Assembly (NCBI RefSeq): GCF_002140975.2
Contig: NZ_CP147247.1
Coordinates: forward strand, 2,605,001-2,669,000
Direction of reading: 5' to 3'
From: Enterococcus sp. 9E7_DIV0242
GTDB taxonomy: Bacteria > Bacillota > Bacilli > Lactobacillales > Enterococcaceae
DNA length: 64,000 nucleotides
Shown here: positions 41,222 to 51,628 of the stretch, piece by piece
Layout: each line of letters begins with the position of its first letter
Numbering within the stretch: position 1 is the first letter of the stretch
The notes under the pieces: generated by a model
Told to the model about the DNA's origin: nothing
What the model saw: the letters and a program-made list of their open reading frames with translations, nothing else
Database searches by the model: none
Position numbers and translations under genes: made by a program

Positions 41222-42181
41222 TTAGTTAATACTCTTTTTCAACGCTTCCAGATTTTCCTGCATAACAGAAATGTAATCCTTCCCGGCTTTTTGCTCGTCC
41301 TCTGTCAGACTCTCCAACGTTTGTAAAACAGAAAGCTCCACTCCTGTTTCTTTCGCCAAAGTTTCTGCTACCTTTGAAGAAGCTGTTGCTTCAAAATAGA
41401 TAACAGATACCTTGTGCTCGTCGATGAATTCCTTTAGTTGAGCCAAACGACTTGGTGAAGGTTCTTGATCTGGTGAAATCCCTGAAATCGATTCTTGTGT
41501 CAAATCGTATTGGTGAGCAAGGTAACCAAACGCCGCATGCTGTGTCACAAAAGTTTTGTTTTTCGCACCAGCAAATGCTTCTTTGTACTCCGTATCTAAA
41601 TCTTGCAGCTTTTCAATATATGCCGCAGCATTTTTCTCAAAGGCCTCTTTTTTATCTGGATATTTCTCAATCAATCCATCACGAATCGCTTCGACTTCTT
41701 TTTGAGCCAATACAGGATCAAGCCAGACATGAGGATCTACGTCATGACTATGGTCATGGTCTGCATGAGCTTCTTCGTCCTCATGAGCATGCGCATCGCC
41801 TTCCATCAACTCGATATCCTGACTGGCTTCAACAACCTTGACCTTCTTTTGATCAACGTTTGCCAAAATGTACTCCGCCCATGTTTCAAACTCAGTACTA
41901 TTATATACAAAAACATCAGAATCGGAAATTTTTGCGATATCCTTCGCACTCGGCTCGAAGTCGTGGGCATCTGTGCCAGAAGGAATTAGCAGCTCTACTT
42001 TCCCTTCATCTCCTACGACCTGCTCCGCAAAGTTGTACATTGGATAAAAGGTTGTCATAACCGTGATTTCATCCCCAGAATCCTCACTAGATTCATTCTT
42101 GTTCCCACAAGCTGTTAAAAAGGCCGCACTTAGCAAAAGCACTCCGGCACCGATACTATATTTTAAAAATTTTCTTTTCAT
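41222..42181 (-). CDS. adcA: Zinc-binding lipoprotein AdcA-like (ZnuA)
   Basis: Solute-binding lipoprotein of 319 aa. Lipobox LTAC. The His-rich loop HAHEDEEAHADHDHSHD (about residues 125-141) marks zinc transporters. Other ligands: TDAHDFEP, VDPHVWLDP, TQHAAFGYL. Shorter than fused AdcA with a ZinT domain. First gene of adcA-adcC-adcB, behind a Zur-type box. Confidence 0.93.
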   Translation of the reverse strand: MKRKFLKYSIGAGVLLLSAAFLTACGNKNESSEDSGDEITVMTTFYPMYNFAEQVVGDEGKVELLIPSGTDAHDFEPSAKDIAKISDSDVFVYNSTEFETWAEYILANVDQKKVKVVEASQDIELMEGDAHAHEDEEAHADHDHSHDVDPHVWLDPVLAQKEVEAIRDGLIEKYPDKKEAFEKNAAAYIEKLQDLDTEYKEAFAGAKNKTFVTQHAAFGYLAHQYDLTQESISGISPDQEPSPSRLAQLKEFIDEHKVSVIYFEATASSKVAETLAKETGVELSVLQTLESLTEDEQKAGKDYISVMQENLEALKKSIN

Positions 42182-42210
42182 CTCGTTTCTCCATTCCGAT
42201 TTATTTTCAC

Positions 42211-42231
42211 AAACCGTAAAAATTACGATTT
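42211..42231. promoter_or_regulatory. Zur-type operator of the adc operon
   Basis: AAACCGTAAAAATTACGATTT, an imperfect palindrome that matches the Bacillus Zur consensus AAATCGTAAT-N-ATTACGATTT. It lies between the promoter and adcA start. Zinc repression is inferred. Confidence 0.78.
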
Positions 42232-42244
42232 AAGAGCAAGAACT

Positions 42245-42273
42245 ACTTTATCAGAAGAAAAAAAAAACGTCAA
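42245..42273 (-). promoter_or_regulatory. adc operon promoter
   Basis: Minus strand TTGACG (complement at 42268-42273), 17-base spacer, TAAAGT (complement at 42245-42250). Confidence 0.72.
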
Positions 42274-42338
42274 GACAAATAGGAAAAAAAAGAAGTATTT
42301 GTTCAAAATTCTATGTATATAGAGTGATTTGAAAAAAA

Positions 42339-42556
42339 GGCTGTGGCATTAGTGTGCCTCAGCCCTTTAAAACTAGATAAATGGTGTTCCAGAAGCAGTT
42401 ACTAGCAGCGAGCTGCGTCGATGTCCGCTCAACATCAGTGGTAAACCACTGTGTTTCAAGGCTTTTCAACAATAAAGCGGAAATTCGCAAAAATTTATAG
42501 GACAATTTTCGGAATTTCCGCCTTATTGCTTGAAGCTGACCGCTTCTGTCACAACC
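42339..42556. repeat. Dispersed intergenic repeat, copy B
   Basis: Reverse-complement relative of copy A. It shares the aagcagttactagcagcg, gagctgcgtcgatgtccg and gtggtaaaccactgtgtt segments and the hairpin aataaagcggaaattcg ... ggaatttccgccttatt. It lacks A's two extra blocks. The start includes a small hairpin GGCTG.../...CAGCC. A further hairpin AGAGCTTGGG/CCCAAGCTCT lies at about 42563-42595. Confidence 0.82.
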
Positions 42557-42739
42557 TCTTGAAGAGCTTGGGGCATTATTTAAAGCCCAAGCTCTCTTTA
42601 TATTAAAAAATGAATAGATGGTATGCCAGTAGCTTTACTTCAAAAATCGCAAGCAAGCATATAGAAAACACATCATCTTATGATAGCAATCGACTAATAT
42701 GCCATGAGCCACGTAAAGTAGCTTTAGCTCACATCAGCC

Positions 42740-43591
42740 TTACTTCAACGTTCGTACAAGATAGACTTCTTCACAGAAGCCTTTCAACCCATTATAAATC
42801 CGCTGTGCTCTGGTCTTTTTATCACATAGAGCAAATACGGTTGGCCCACTACCACTCATTAGCGCAGCATCCGCACCAAATTTTAACATCCGATCCTTGA
42901 TTTGTTGGACCACTGGATGCTTTTGAATCGTTACACCCTCCAACGCATTACCGATTGTCTGAGTCATTTTATCATAGTCATTAGCCATTACCGCTGCTTT
43001 CAACGCAGGAATATCCGGATGTTGAATACTGTTGAATGATAGGCTTCCAAATATCGAGCCCGTAGAAACACTCATCTTCGGTTTTACCAATACTACCCAA
43101 CATTGCGGCATTGGGGGCATTTTCTCGATTCGCTCGCCTCTTCCTGTAACAAACGCTGTTCCGCCTTCGATACAGTAAGGAACATCTGAACCAATCTCAC
43201 TGCCTAGATCAGCCAAATCTTGATTTGACAAACCCAAATTCCAAAGACGATTTAAGCCTCTCAACGTTGCGGCACAATCGCTGCTACCGCCAGCCAAACC
43301 AGCTGCTACAGGAATCCGTTTTTCTATATAGATTCGTACACCTGTCTCTATCTGAAATTTTTTCTTAACCAGCTCTGCCGCTGCGAACGCATGGTTCTTT
43401 TGATCGACAGGGATAAACGAGTTGTCTGTCTCGATAATAATCTGATTCTCTGTTAGTGTCTCAAAAAAGAGGCGATCCGCCAAGTCTACACTGGCCATTA
43501 CCATCTCTAATTCATGGTAACCATCTTCTCTCTTATATAACGCATCCAACCCTAAATTGATCTTAGCTGGTGCTTTTTCAATTATCTCCAT
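42740..43591 (-). CDS. ispE: 4-(cytidine 5'-diphospho)-2-C-methylerythritol kinase
   Basis: MEP-pathway GHMP kinase of 283 aa. Starts with APAKINLGLDAL and carries the ATP loop PVAAGLAGGSSDCAA; the C-terminal MSGSGPTVFAL motif is typical. It acts after IspD and before IspF, both encoded at 50-52 kb. The window shows three steps of the MEP pathway. Separated from veg by a terminator. Confidence 0.95.
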   Translation of the reverse strand: MEIIEKAPAKINLGLDALYKREDGYHELEMVMASVDLADRLFFETLTENQIIIETDNSFIPVDQKNHAFAAAELVKKKFQIETGVRIYIEKRIPVAAGLAGGSSDCAATLRGLNRLWNLGLSNQDLADLGSEIGSDVPYCIEGGTAFVTGRGERIEKMPPMPQCWVVLVKPKMSVSTGSIFGSLSFNSIQHPDIPALKAAVMANDYDKMTQTIGNALEGVTIQKHPVVQQIKDRMLKFGADAALMSGSGPTVFALCDKKTRAQRIYNGLKGFCEEVYLVRTLK

Positions 43592-43708
43592 TTCTCCACC
43601 TATTTCTATACATGCCAGTCCTTATACACAGTCTTCTAAAATTCTAACATATGTCTTTCTGGAAGTACATACAGAATAGCTGCAGCCCCGCCTCAGGCAA
43701 CAAAAAAA

Positions 43709-43739
43709 AGCTATGTAAAACAATCGTCTTACATAGCTT
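43709..43739 (-). terminator. veg terminator
   Basis: Arms AAGCTATGTAA and TTACATAGCTT with a 9-base loop, T-run on the minus strand. Confidence 0.85.
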
Positions 43740-43752
43740 GATTTGTTCATTC

Positions 43753-43998
43753 TTAGACAGCTTCACCAATAAATTCAATCTCTACAGTGCGCGTCAATAC
43801 ATCTGAATAACTATAAGAAACTCGTTCGAACGAATTTTCATCTGGATCCAAGTCTACAACAAAAACAGAAGGGTATGTCTCAGTCAGTACGCCTGTACGC
43901 TCTGTTTGTCGCTTTCTTCCCGTTTGTGCAGTTAATGTGATTTTACTGCCAATCCGGCATTCCAAATCTTGTTTTATTGAAGCTAAAGTTGTTGGCAT
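43753..43998 (-). CDS. veg: Veg family protein
   Basis: Small protein of 81 aa, DUF1021/Veg family, linked to biofilm regulation in Bacillus. Recognised from MPTTLASIKQDLECRIG and FVVDLDPDENSFERVSYSY. ATG at 43998 follows gaggtga; an upstream start at 44019 lacks a site. Upstream of ispE, as in Bacillus. Confidence 0.88.
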   Translation of the reverse strand: MPTTLASIKQDLECRIGSKITLTAQTGRKRQTERTGVLTETYPSVFVVDLDPDENSFERVSYSYSDVLTRTVEIEFIGEAV

Positions 43999-44121
43999 TA
44001 CACTCACCTCAATATACATTATACTCCATTACCAAAGAAATTACAAGTTTACCACAGCACAAAAATAATTGCAACTCTCAACGATATTATTTGTTATTCA
44101 TAGGAAATTTCTTCTCTTTTT

Positions 44122-44682
44122 TTAATCAGAAATCAATGATCTAATTTTTTTCTTTGCCCGATCATAGGCACTTCTGACTTTTATCAGCTGTACCTCATGT
44201 GTTTGAGCAATCTCACTCAATTCTTTCCCATCTATATATTCTTCAAAAGTAACACGCTCGAATGGGGAAAGAACATTGGGAAAGTCCTCCAGTTTTTCTC
44301 GAATAATCAAATAATCCAAAGCTTGTGATTCCTCGATTTGAATCCCATCAAAGAATGTTTCACCTTGTGTATCGATTTTTTGATCCAACGAGACAGCCAG
44401 CATATCCCCCTTCCGCTTGAAGGCACACTGTTTTCGGACCAGACTACGTATATGATTTTCAAAATTTAGTTTAAAAAAATTTCCAACTGTCACTTTATGC
44501 CCATCTTTAAACTTTTCTAATGAGCGAAAAAAGACGATTCTTCCCTCCTGTAACCAATCATCTCGATCAAACCCTTTCAAATAATACTTCGTTTGCATCT
44601 TGAACACCACTGGATGATACTGGCGGTATAATTGATCAAATGCCTCAAAATCCCCCTTAAGAATCTTCTCAAACCGATTCAC
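44122..44682 (-). CDS. SigH/ComX-like sigma-70 family factor
   Basis: RNA polymerase sigma factor of 186 aa. Region 2 (DQLYRQYHPVVFKMQ, WLQEGRIVFFRSLEKF) and region 4 (FERVTFEEYIDGKELSEIA, VRSAYDRAKKKI) are recognisable. Its place beside yacP fits SigH of Bacillus and ComX-type competence sigma factors of Lactobacillales. Starts at GTG with gggggag. secE and nusG, which follow sigH in Bacillus, are not here; veg follows. Whether it drives competence genes cannot be seen. Confidence 0.78.
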   Translation of the reverse strand: MNRFEKILKGDFEAFDQLYRQYHPVVFKMQTKYYLKGFDRDDWLQEGRIVFFRSLEKFKDGHKVTVGNFFKLNFENHIRSLVRKQCAFKRKGDMLAVSLDQKIDTQGETFFDGIQIEESQALDYLIIREKLEDFPNVLSPFERVTFEEYIDGKELSEIAQTHEVQLIKVRSAYDRAKKKIRSLISD

Positions 44683-44762
44683 AAATACTCCCCCTTTTTA
44701 CCAATCTGTTGCTAAAAAGAGCGTAACATTTTATTAATCAAAAAAAGAAGAAAAAAAAGAAA

Positions 44763-44786
44763 AAAATACATAAAGACCTGTATTTT
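44763..44786 (-). terminator. Terminator of cysE-yacP operon
   Basis: AAAATACA/TGTATTTT stem, extendable through flanking A- and T-rich arms, followed by a T-run on the minus strand. It lies between yacP and the sigma-factor gene. Confidence 0.7.
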
Positions 44787-44877
44787 CTTCTTTTGAGAAC
44801 TATTTTTTATCTAATAATATGTTTTTGTGTGATTTAACTTACAGTTTTACTTTTTTCGCGTAATATATAACTGTATG

Positions 44878-45405
44878 TTAATCCTTTTTGGAAAGTTCAT
44901 CCAACACATCCGACAATTTGGATAGCTGTTCAAGGTTCCACGGTGAATTTCTGCGAAAACTCTGAAACTGGATATCCGACGCGTGAATTGCAATGGTTCG
45001 TTCTGTTTTTCTTATCTGATCATACAGCTCTCTGGCAGATACACGTAGCGCACCTTTGGAGAAAATCAGCCACTGCTCCGCCAGATCACTTGTCGCCACT
45101 GTTACCTGTGTCAGAAGGTCATTTTTCTCTCCGGCTGTTCGTTCAATAAAGCTATCGGCAGTCTCATCCTCTTTCGTAAAGATAACCGTCAGCTGATATT
45201 TTTTGTAACTTTGTTGAATACCAGGAACTAGCTGTGCATCAAACACAACCATAATCTCTGTACCTTCATATTTCGCATAATTCGACAATCGATGAAGCAA
45301 TTCTTCACGCGCATCCTCTAGCTTATTCTGTTGCTTCAGACGGACCAGCTCCGGCCATGCGCCGATCATATTATAACCATCTACGATCAACAATTGCTTT
45401 TTCAT
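44878..45405 (-). CDS. NYN-domain ribonuclease YacP/Rae1
   Basis: 175 aa. Starts KKQLLIVDGYNMIGAWP, with Asp residues typical of NYN/PIN nucleases (DGYNM, VVFDAQ, DETADSFIE). In Bacillus, Rae1 cleaves mRNA at the ribosome A site. ATG at 45405 follows gaggagg. Overlap with rlmB's end is not used; the start is 14 bases before rlmB's stop position. Confidence 0.88.
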   Translation of the reverse strand: MKKQLLIVDGYNMIGAWPELVRLKQQNKLEDAREELLHRLSNYAKYEGTEIMVVFDAQLVPGIQQSYKKYQLTVIFTKEDETADSFIERTAGEKNDLLTQVTVATSDLAEQWLIFSKGALRVSARELYDQIRKTERTIAIHASDIQFQSFRRNSPWNLEQLSKLSDVLDELSKKD

Positions 45406-45418
45406 CGATGCTGCCTCC

Positions 45419-46252
45419 TCATGACTTTGGATTTCTTCCTCTATATACTTCATACATTAACAGACCTGCGGCAACGCCGGCATTCAAACTTTGAACATGC
45501 CCGACCATCGGAATCGTCAGCAGTTCGTCTACCTCTTTATGCAACCCTTTGCTCATACCTCGTCCTTCATTCCCGATAATCAAAGCAACAGAACCATCTG
45601 TATTCCACCGACGATAATCAGTCCCTGTCATATCCGTTCCAAAAATCCAGAAGCCTGCTTTCTTCAAATCAGCAATAGCTTGAGTCAGATTGGTCACTCG
45701 AGCAATTGGCACATGCTCTACTGCACCCGTAGAAGCTTTTACAACAACAGAAGTCACACCGACTGCCCGATGCTTTGGAATAATAATCCCATCTACACCT
45801 GTCGCGTCTGCTGTTCGTAATATCGATCCAAAATTATGTGGATCTTCCAGACTATCCAAAATAAGAAAGAACGGTGTTTCTGATTGTGTGGAGGCCATTA
45901 GCTGGTCTAATGTCAGATACTCATACTCTGTTGTCGCCAACACGACCCCTTGATGGACACCATGATCACTCAATGTGTCCAATTTTTGTTTAGGGACCCA
46001 TTTCACAGGAACGGAGTGGTCTTTCGCCGCCGCCTTCAATCGTTCCGTTTTTTCGCCAGAGCTGTCTTCCTGTAGAAACAGCTTGTTTCCTCTCTCGTTT
46101 CCAAGCGCTTCTAGTGCCGCATGATAACCAAAGACAAATTCACTCTCTTCTTTTTGCTCCGGCGCATCTACTTTCTGGTTTTTACGAGGCTGGTTTCTAT
46201 CCGATCTCTTTCCTCTAGCCTTGAAACGATCATTATTTCTGTTTTGCTTCAT
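45419..46252 (-). CDS. rlmB: 23S rRNA Gm2251 methyltransferase RlmB (SpoU family)
   Basis: SPOUT methyltransferase of 277 aa. The first about 40 residues are basic and disordered. A substrate-binding region starts at [11 protein letters not shown], then the catalytic SPOUT domain with [15 protein letters not shown] and IGNEGRGMS. It overlaps mrnC by 20 bases. Confidence 0.92.
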   Translation of the reverse strand: MKQNRNNDRFKARGKRSDRNQPRKNQKVDAPEQKEESEFVFGYHAALEALGNERGNKLFLQEDSSGEKTERLKAAAKDHSVPVKWVPKQKLDTLSDHGVHQGVVLATTEYEYLTLDQLMASTQSETPFFLILDSLEDPHNFGSILRTADATGVDGIIIPKHRAVGVTSVVVKASTGAVEHVPIARVTNLTQAIADLKKAGFWIFGTDMTGTDYRRWNTDGSVALIIGNEGRGMSKGLHKEVDELLTIPMVGHVQSLNAGVAAGLLMYEVYRGRNPKS

Positions 46253-46640
46253 TTGAATCGCCTACCTTCTTTATACACCAATTAATCAGTTCTTCCAAAC
46301 GTTCCGTCTGCTTCAACAAATGAAGATACCCCATCAACGCCTCAAAGCCTGTAGCGACTCTATATGTCGTGATATCCGCATTTTTGGCGGAAGTATGGCT
46401 CTTGGCATTTCGTCCTCTTTTATAAATCAGCTCTTCTTCTTCCGTCAGCAGATTTTCAGCCAGCATCGTCTGAATCAGAGCAGCTTGTGCCTTTGCAGAT
46501 ACATAATTCGTTGCTGTTCGGTGCAGGACATTTGGTTTTGTCTGTCCTTCGGCAACCAGATAATCTCGAATATAGATTTCATAGATTGCATCACCAACAT
46601 ATGCTAATGCCAGACCATTCAACTGTGTGTAATCTCTCAT
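46233..46640 (-). CDS. mrnC: Mini-ribonuclease III
   Basis: 135 aa RNase III catalytic domain without dsRNA-binding domain; it matures 23S rRNA. Motifs: [17 protein letters not shown] (catalytic Asp/Glu), [12 protein letters not shown] and [11 protein letters not shown]. The ATG at 46640 overlaps the cysS stop as ATGA, which favours it over the ATG at 46655. Confidence 0.92.
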   Translation of the reverse strand: MRDYTQLNGLALAYVGDAIYEIYIRDYLVAEGQTKPNVLHRTATNYVSAKAQAALIQTMLAENLLTEEEELIYKRGRNAKSHTSAKNADITTYRVATGFEALMGYLHLLKQTERLEELINWCIKKVGDSNEAKQK

Positions 46641-48049
46641 TCTCCACGTCTCCATCTCGTTCCTTGCGCCGTGTCTTCCAAAATAATCCCCTGGTCCTTC
46701 AGCAAATCTCTAATCTCATCACTACGGGCAAAATTCCGATCTTTTCTTGCCTGAATCCGTTCCTCGATCAACTGGTCAATCTCGTCGTCCAACAGCTCAT
46801 CCGATGAAAAAACGATACCGAAAATTTCCAACAGCTGCGCATACACTCTCAAGGATCGACTAATTACTTCACTGGAAACAACCGGTCTTTCGCCATACTG
46901 ATTCAACCATTTTGCCAACTCATAAACAACAGTGATGCCATTTGCTGCATTCAAGTCATCGTCCATCTCTGCAATGAACTTCGCCTCTAGTGTATCTAAT
47001 TCCGCCAGCATCTCTGCATCATTTTCCAGGGATGCTTCCGCAGTTTCCTGTCTAAAGGAAAGATTTTCAAAAGCGATTTTCAGCTTTTGATAATTTGCCG
47101 CAGCGTCTTTCAAGGTTACTTCACTATAGCGAATTGGACGGCGATACTGTGTTGTTGCCATAAAGAAGCGCAGCACCTGTGGATCAACTTCTTTGATCAT
47201 TTCATGAACCGTAATGAAGTTCCCCAGCGATTTACTCATTTTTTCGTCATCTTCACCAATTGTTACATACCCATTGTGCATCCAGTAGTTCGCAAAAGTC
47301 TTACCGGTCTTTGCTTCACTCTGCGCGATTTCATTTTCATGGTGGGGGAATTCTAAATCCTGTCCACCGCCATGAATATCAATCGTCTCACCCAAATGTT
47401 TTGTCGCCATGACCGAACATTCGATATGCCAGCCGGGGCGACCAGGTCCCCAAGGAGAGTCCCAAGAAATCTCACCTTCCTTTGCTGCTTTCCAAAGAGC
47501 AAAATCAAGCGGATCCTCTTTTTGCCGCTGTTCTTCTCCCGTACGCTGACTCGCACCTATCTCTAATTCATCAATCGATTGATGGCTTAGCTTACCGTAT
47601 TCTTTGAATTTTCTTGTCCGATAATAGATATCTCCTTTTGACTCATAAGCATATCCCTTGTCCACCAACACTTGAATAAATTGAATGATGTCCGACAAAT
47701 GATCCATCACACGTGGATTTGAAGTAGCTGGCTTCACATTTAGCGCTTCTGTATCTTCTTTAAATGCTTGAATGAATCGGTCTGCTAATTCAGGCGCAGT
47801 TACACCCAGCTCTTGAGCTGCACGAATGATTTTATCATCAACATCCGTAAAGTTAGATACATAGTTTACTTCAAAACCGCGATATTCAAAATAGCGACGG
47901 ATCGTATCAAAAGCAATCGCACTTCGCCCGTTACCGATATGAATGTAATTGTACACAGTCGGTCCGCAGACATACATGCGGATCTTTCCCTTTTCAAGAG
48001 GGACAAATTCTTCTTTTTTTCTGGTCAACGTATTGTAGATTTTAATCAA
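46637..48049 (-). CDS. cysS: Cysteinyl-tRNA synthetase
   Basis: Class I synthetase of 470 aa. Zinc/HIGH region [24 protein letters not shown] loop, and GWHIECSVM zinc ligand. Directly downstream of cysE by 2 bases and behind a Cys T-box. Normal length. Confidence 0.97.
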   Translation of the reverse strand: MIKIYNTLTRKKEEFVPLEKGKIRMYVCGPTVYNYIHIGNGRSAIAFDTIRRYFEYRGFEVNYVSNFTDVDDKIIRAAQELGVTAPELADRFIQAFKEDTEALNVKPATSNPRVMDHLSDIIQFIQVLVDKGYAYESKGDIYYRTRKFKEYGKLSHQSIDELEIGASQRTGEEQRQKEDPLDFALWKAAKEGEISWDSPWGPGRPGWHIECSVMATKHLGETIDIHGGGQDLEFPHHENEIAQSEAKTGKTFANYWMHNGYVTIGEDDEKMSKSLGNFITVHEMIKEVDPQVLRFFMATTQYRRPIRYSEVTLKDAAANYQKLKIAFENLSFRQETAEASLENDAEMLAELDTLEAKFIAEMDDDLNAANGITVVYELAKWLNQYGERPVVSSEVISRSLRVYAQLLEIFGIVFSSDELLDDEIDQLIEERIQARKDRNFARSDEIRDLLKDQGIILEDTAQGTRWRRGE

Positions 48050-48051
48050 TT

Positions 48052-48582
48052 TTATCCTCCCACTTTCTCTCCTTTTATTCGAACAATTTTCGCCGGAATC
48101 CCTACGGCTGTAGCATCATCCGGAATGTCGATCAGTACGACAGCAGACGCTCCGATTTTGGCACGCGCTCCGATTGTCACAGGTCCTAAAATCTGTGCAT
48201 TGGCCGAAATGATCGCCCCTTTTTTTACTGTTGGATGCCGTTTGCCCTGGTCTTTTCCGGTACCGCCTAATGTTACGCCATGGAACAGAATAACATCCTC
48301 CTCTATTTCAGCGGTCTCACCGATAACCACGCCCATACCATGATCGATAAAGACACCTGGTGCAATTCTCGCTCCTGGGTGAATCTCGATTCCTGTCATA
48401 AACCGCCAGAACTGTGCGTGCATCTTTGCAAGCAAATAAAGACGATGGTTATACAGAAAATGAGAGATTCTATGACAAAATAATGCGTGTACCCCAGGGT
48501 AAGTAAGCAGAACTTCTGCTGTTGAACGTGCTACCGGATCGTTCTTCTTCACGGCAGCAACAGCTTGTTTTAACCAACCCAT
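48052..48582 (-). CDS. cysE: Serine O-acetyltransferase
   Basis: First step of cysteine synthesis: Ser + acetyl-CoA. 176 aa, short type. Hexapeptide left-handed helix with [25 protein letters not shown] and [15 protein letters not shown] at 48582 with a gggg site; a TTG just before is unlikely. First gene of the T-box operon. Confidence 0.94.
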   Translation of the reverse strand: MGWLKQAVAAVKKNDPVARSTAEVLLTYPGVHALFCHRISHFLYNHRLYLLAKMHAQFWRFMTGIEIHPGARIAPGVFIDHGMGVVIGETAEIEEDVILFHGVTLGGTGKDQGKRHPTVKKGAIISANAQILGPVTIGARAKIGASAVVLIDIPDDATAVGIPAKIVRIKGEKVGG

Positions 48583-48720
48583 CAACTAATTCCCCCTATT
48601 TAAAACAATCTCTAACGAAACCTCCAACCGGTTTTAGCATTTCTGTCGACAGCCCTATTTTCAACAATCCATTCTTCCCACCGATAATCTTTTTTTACAA
48701 GCACTATTCCTTTTTATATA

Positions 48721-48965
48721 AAAAACGCCCTTTAAATGAGTATCTTCATTTAAAAGACGTTTCCACGCGGTTCCACTTTTTTTCGCAAAACAGAATCGTT
48801 TTGCCTTGATACAGGTAACGTCTGTCTACGTTTCCAGCTACTTAAATTTCGCTGAAACCACTCAAAGAGGCATTTCAAAGGTGCTTGATGACTATTTCCA
48901 CCTGCCATAGTCTCTCTGGTAAGCAAACGTCCTTTTACTTCTTCTTTTCTGCGTGTTTTCTGTTG
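48721..48965 (-). promoter_or_regulatory. T-box riboswitch, cysteine type
   Basis: Minus-strand leader upstream of cysE. It has AGAGAG at about 48912-48917, a GGTGGAAATAG loop region, T-box AGTGGAACCGCGTGG at 48763-48777, and a terminator at 48726-48759 with a T-run. The specifier position reads TGC (complement at 48870-48872), a cysteine codon. Uncharged tRNA-Cys should antiterminate the whole cysE operon. Confidence 0.9.
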
Positions 48966-48971
48966 TATTTA

Positions 48972-48999
48972 ATTATAAAACGTTCGTCAAGTGAGCCAA
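48972..48999 (-). promoter_or_regulatory. Promoter of the cysE T-box transcript
   Basis: Minus strand TTGGCT (complement at 48994-48999), 16-base spacer, TATAAT (complement at 48972-48977), overlapping the 3' end of gltX. Confidence 0.6.
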
Positions 49000-50430
49000 C
49001 GCTTTTTCCTTACCTAACAGCTCAATTGTCTCAGCTAGTTCCGGACCATGCATCTGTCCCGAAACAGCTACACGAATCGGCATAAACAAATTCTTTCCTT
49101 TGACGCCAGTTTCCTTTTGAACAGCTTTGATCGCCGCTTTGATTGCTGGAACATCCAATACATCTGTATTTTCTAGTTGAGCTTTGAACGCATTCAACAC
49201 TTGAGGAACTGTTTCTCCTGCAAGCACCTCTTTTGCCGCCTCATCCAATACAGGATGTTCATTGAAAAATAGGTCAGATAGGTTGACGATTTCTGCCGCA
49301 TAGCTCATTTGAGCTTGATACAAGCTAACTAATTTTTTCAACCATTCGACTTTTTCAGCTGATGGTTCTTTCTCTACTCGACCATCGGCAATCAAATATG
49401 GAATACACATATCCGCCAAAACATTTAAATCGATTTGTTTCATGTATTGATTGTTGACCCATTCCAGTTTTTTACCATCAAAAGCTGCCGGAGATTTGCT
49501 CAAGCGCTCTGGATCAAACATTTTAATCAATTCTTCTTGTGAGAAGATTTCTTCTTCCCCAACAGGTGACCAACCCAACAAGGCGATAAAGTTGAACATC
49601 GCTTCCGGTAAGTAACCTAGCTCACGATATTGTTCAATGAATTGAAGGATCGTTTCATCTCGCTTGCTTAATTTTTTCCCTGTCTCAGAATTGATGATCA
49701 AGGTCATATGTCCGAAGCTTGGTGGTGCCCATCCAAATGCTTCATAAATCATCAATTGTTTTGGTGTATTAGCGATATGATCATCCCCACGTAAAACATG
49801 AGTGATTTTCATCATATGATCGTCTACTGCTACAGCAAAATTATAGGTCGGCATACCATCACGTTTTTGAATGACAAAATCGCCACCTGTATTGTCTGAT
49901 TCAAAGACGATTTCACCTTTGACCATATCTTCAAAAGAGTAAGACGTATTTCTCGGTACACGGAAACGAATCACTGGTTCTAAGCCCTGTGCTTCTTTTT
50001 CTGCCTGTTCAGACGGTGTTAGATTGGCACATTGACCGGAGTAATGAGGCATTTCCCCTCTCGCACGCTGTGCTTCACGTTCAGCTTCCAACTCTTCTTC
50101 TGTACAGTAGCATTTATAAGCGCGATTACTACTCAACAGCTGATCGATCAGCGGCTGATAGATTTCTTTTCTTTCTGATTGGCGATAAGGTCCATATTCA
50201 CCAGGATTTTCAGGCGATTCATCCCAATTGATTCCCAACCAAGACAGGTTTTCCAATTGACTCTTTTCACCATCTTCAATGTTTCTCTTCTGGTCAGTAT
50301 CCTCTATACGAATAATAAATTCGCCATCATTATGACGAGCAAATAAATAATTGAATAGCGCGGTTCTTGCATTTCCAATATGCAGATGTCCTGTTGGACT
50401 TGGTGCGTAACGTACACGAACTTTTGTCAT
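48973..50430 (-). CDS. gltX: Glutamyl-tRNA synthetase
   Basis: Class I synthetase of 485 aa. HIGH motif [20 protein letters not shown] loop. It probably also charges tRNA-Gln (nondiscriminating in most Firmicutes), for which the GatCAB genes are not in the window. The ATG at 50430 follows agagga; an in-frame extension to 50493 lies in ispF. Confidence 0.96.
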   Translation of the reverse strand: MTKVRVRYAPSPTGHLHIGNARTALFNYLFARHNDGEFIIRIEDTDQKRNIEDGEKSQLENLSWLGINWDESPENPGEYGPYRQSERKEIYQPLIDQLLSSNRAYKCYCTEEELEAEREAQRARGEMPHYSGQCANLTPSEQAEKEAQGLEPVIRFRVPRNTSYSFEDMVKGEIVFESDNTGGDFVIQKRDGMPTYNFAVAVDDHMMKITHVLRGDDHIANTPKQLMIYEAFGWAPPSFGHMTLIINSETGKKLSKRDETILQFIEQYRELGYLPEAMFNFIALLGWSPVGEEEIFSQEELIKMFDPERLSKSPAAFDGKKLEWVNNQYMKQIDLNVLADMCIPYLIADGRVEKEPSAEKVEWLKKLVSLYQAQMSYAAEIVNLSDLFFNEHPVLDEAAKEVLAGETVPQVLNAFKAQLENTDVLDVPAIKAAIKAVQKETGVKGKNLFMPIRVAVSGQMHGPELAETIELLGKEKALAHLTNVL

Positions 50431-50446
50431 AGTCTTCTTCCTCTTT

Positions 50447-50920
50447 CTATTTTTCAAGTAAAGCGACCGCCATCGCTCCCATACCTTCTTCACGACCGAT
50501 AAAACCCATTTTTTCCATCGTTGTTGCTTTCAAATTGATTTGATCCTTGTCAATCTTACAGGCAGCAGCAATATTTTCCTTCATTGCTTCCAGATACGGT
50601 TTCATTTTCGGCTGTTCTGCTAAAATTGTACAATCAATATTGTTAATAGTAAAGCCTGCATCCAGAACTTTTTCATTTGACTGACGTAATAATTCCAATG
50701 AATCTGCATCCTTGAAGACCGGATCTGTATCCGGAAACAAATGACCGATATCGCCCATTCCGGCAGCGCCCAACAATGCATCTGTGATTGCATGCAGCAG
50801 AATATCCGCGTCAGAATGTCCCAATAATCCCTTATGAAAAGGCAGCTCTACACCGCCGATGATCAACTTGCGGCCCTCTGCCAATTGGTGGACATCAAAT
50901 CCCTGGCCAATTCTAAACAT
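50447..50920 (-). CDS. ispF: 2-C-methyl-D-erythritol 2,4-cyclodiphosphate synthase
   Basis: MEP-pathway enzyme of 157 aa. Metal motif DVHQL and [11 protein letters not shown], then GDIGHLFPD and the C-terminal [16 protein letters not shown] aaaggag. It lies between ispD and gltX. Confidence 0.96.
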   Translation of the reverse strand: MFRIGQGFDVHQLAEGRKLIIGGVELPFHKGLLGHSDADILLHAITDALLGAAGMGDIGHLFPDTDPVFKDADSLELLRQSNEKVLDAGFTINNIDCTILAEQPKMKPYLEAMKENIAAACKIDKDQINLKATTMEKMGFIGREEGMGAMAVALLEK

Positions 50921-50926
50921 GATCGC

Positions 50927-51625
50927 TTAACTCCTTTTTCGTTTGACGATTGCTTCACCAATCAACATATCATCCGGTGTCGTCAATTTAATATTCTCAT
51001 AGCTTCCAAGTACCATCGTCACAGGAAGTGCACTGTATTTCTCCATCAAAGAAGACTCATCTGTCCCCAAAAAATCATCTTCTTTAGACTTTTCGTGCGC
51101 AGCTAAAAGATCCTTGCCATAAAAAGCTTGTGGTGTCTGTATTTGCCATAATGTCTCTCTTGGAATCGTTTCTTGAACGGTTCCCTGAAATACTCGTTTA
51201 ATTGTATCCTTGACCGGTACGCCTAGGATCGCAGTACTGGTTTCCAATACCTTGGCATGCAGAGCTTTCAATTGAGCCAAGGTAACAAACGGACGTGCAC
51301 CATCATGAACCATCACAATATTTTCCAAATCCTTCATCTCTTGGAGTCCATTGTACACACTGTATTGCCGCTCACTGCCACCTGAAACAAAAGTAACAGG
51401 ACAAGTCTTCTTGCTTTTCATCTTTCGTACTGTCTCCTTAAGCAGCTCTTGCTCGTTTGCTTGAGTGACCATAATGATATGTTTACATGCTGGATCTTCG
51501 TAAAATGTTTTCAACGAATATAAAATGATTGGCTTTCCCATAAGCTGCAGTAAAATCTTATTGCGAGAAGCCTTCATTCGTTTTCCTTGACCAGCGGCTA
51601 ATAAAATAACTTCGTATTCTTTCAT
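50927..51625 (-). CDS. ispD: 2-C-methyl-D-erythritol 4-phosphate cytidylyltransferase
   Basis: MEP-pathway enzyme of 232 aa. CTP-binding LAAGQGKRMKASRNK, VHDGARPF and the LTTPDDMLIGE end. Separate gene from ispF (not fused). Follows the PIN/TRAM gene by 3 bases. Confidence 0.94.
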   Translation of the reverse strand: MKEYEVILLAAGQGKRMKASRNKILLQLMGKPIILYSLKTFYEDPACKHIIMVTQANEQELLKETVRKMKSKKTCPVTFVSGGSERQYSVYNGLQEMKDLENIVMVHDGARPFVTLAQLKALHAKVLETSTAILGVPVKDTIKRVFQGTVQETIPRETLWQIQTPQAFYGKDLLAAHEKSKEDDFLGTDESSLMEKYSALPVTMVLGSYENIKLTTPDDMLIGEAIVKRKRS

Positions 51626-51628
51626 AAA

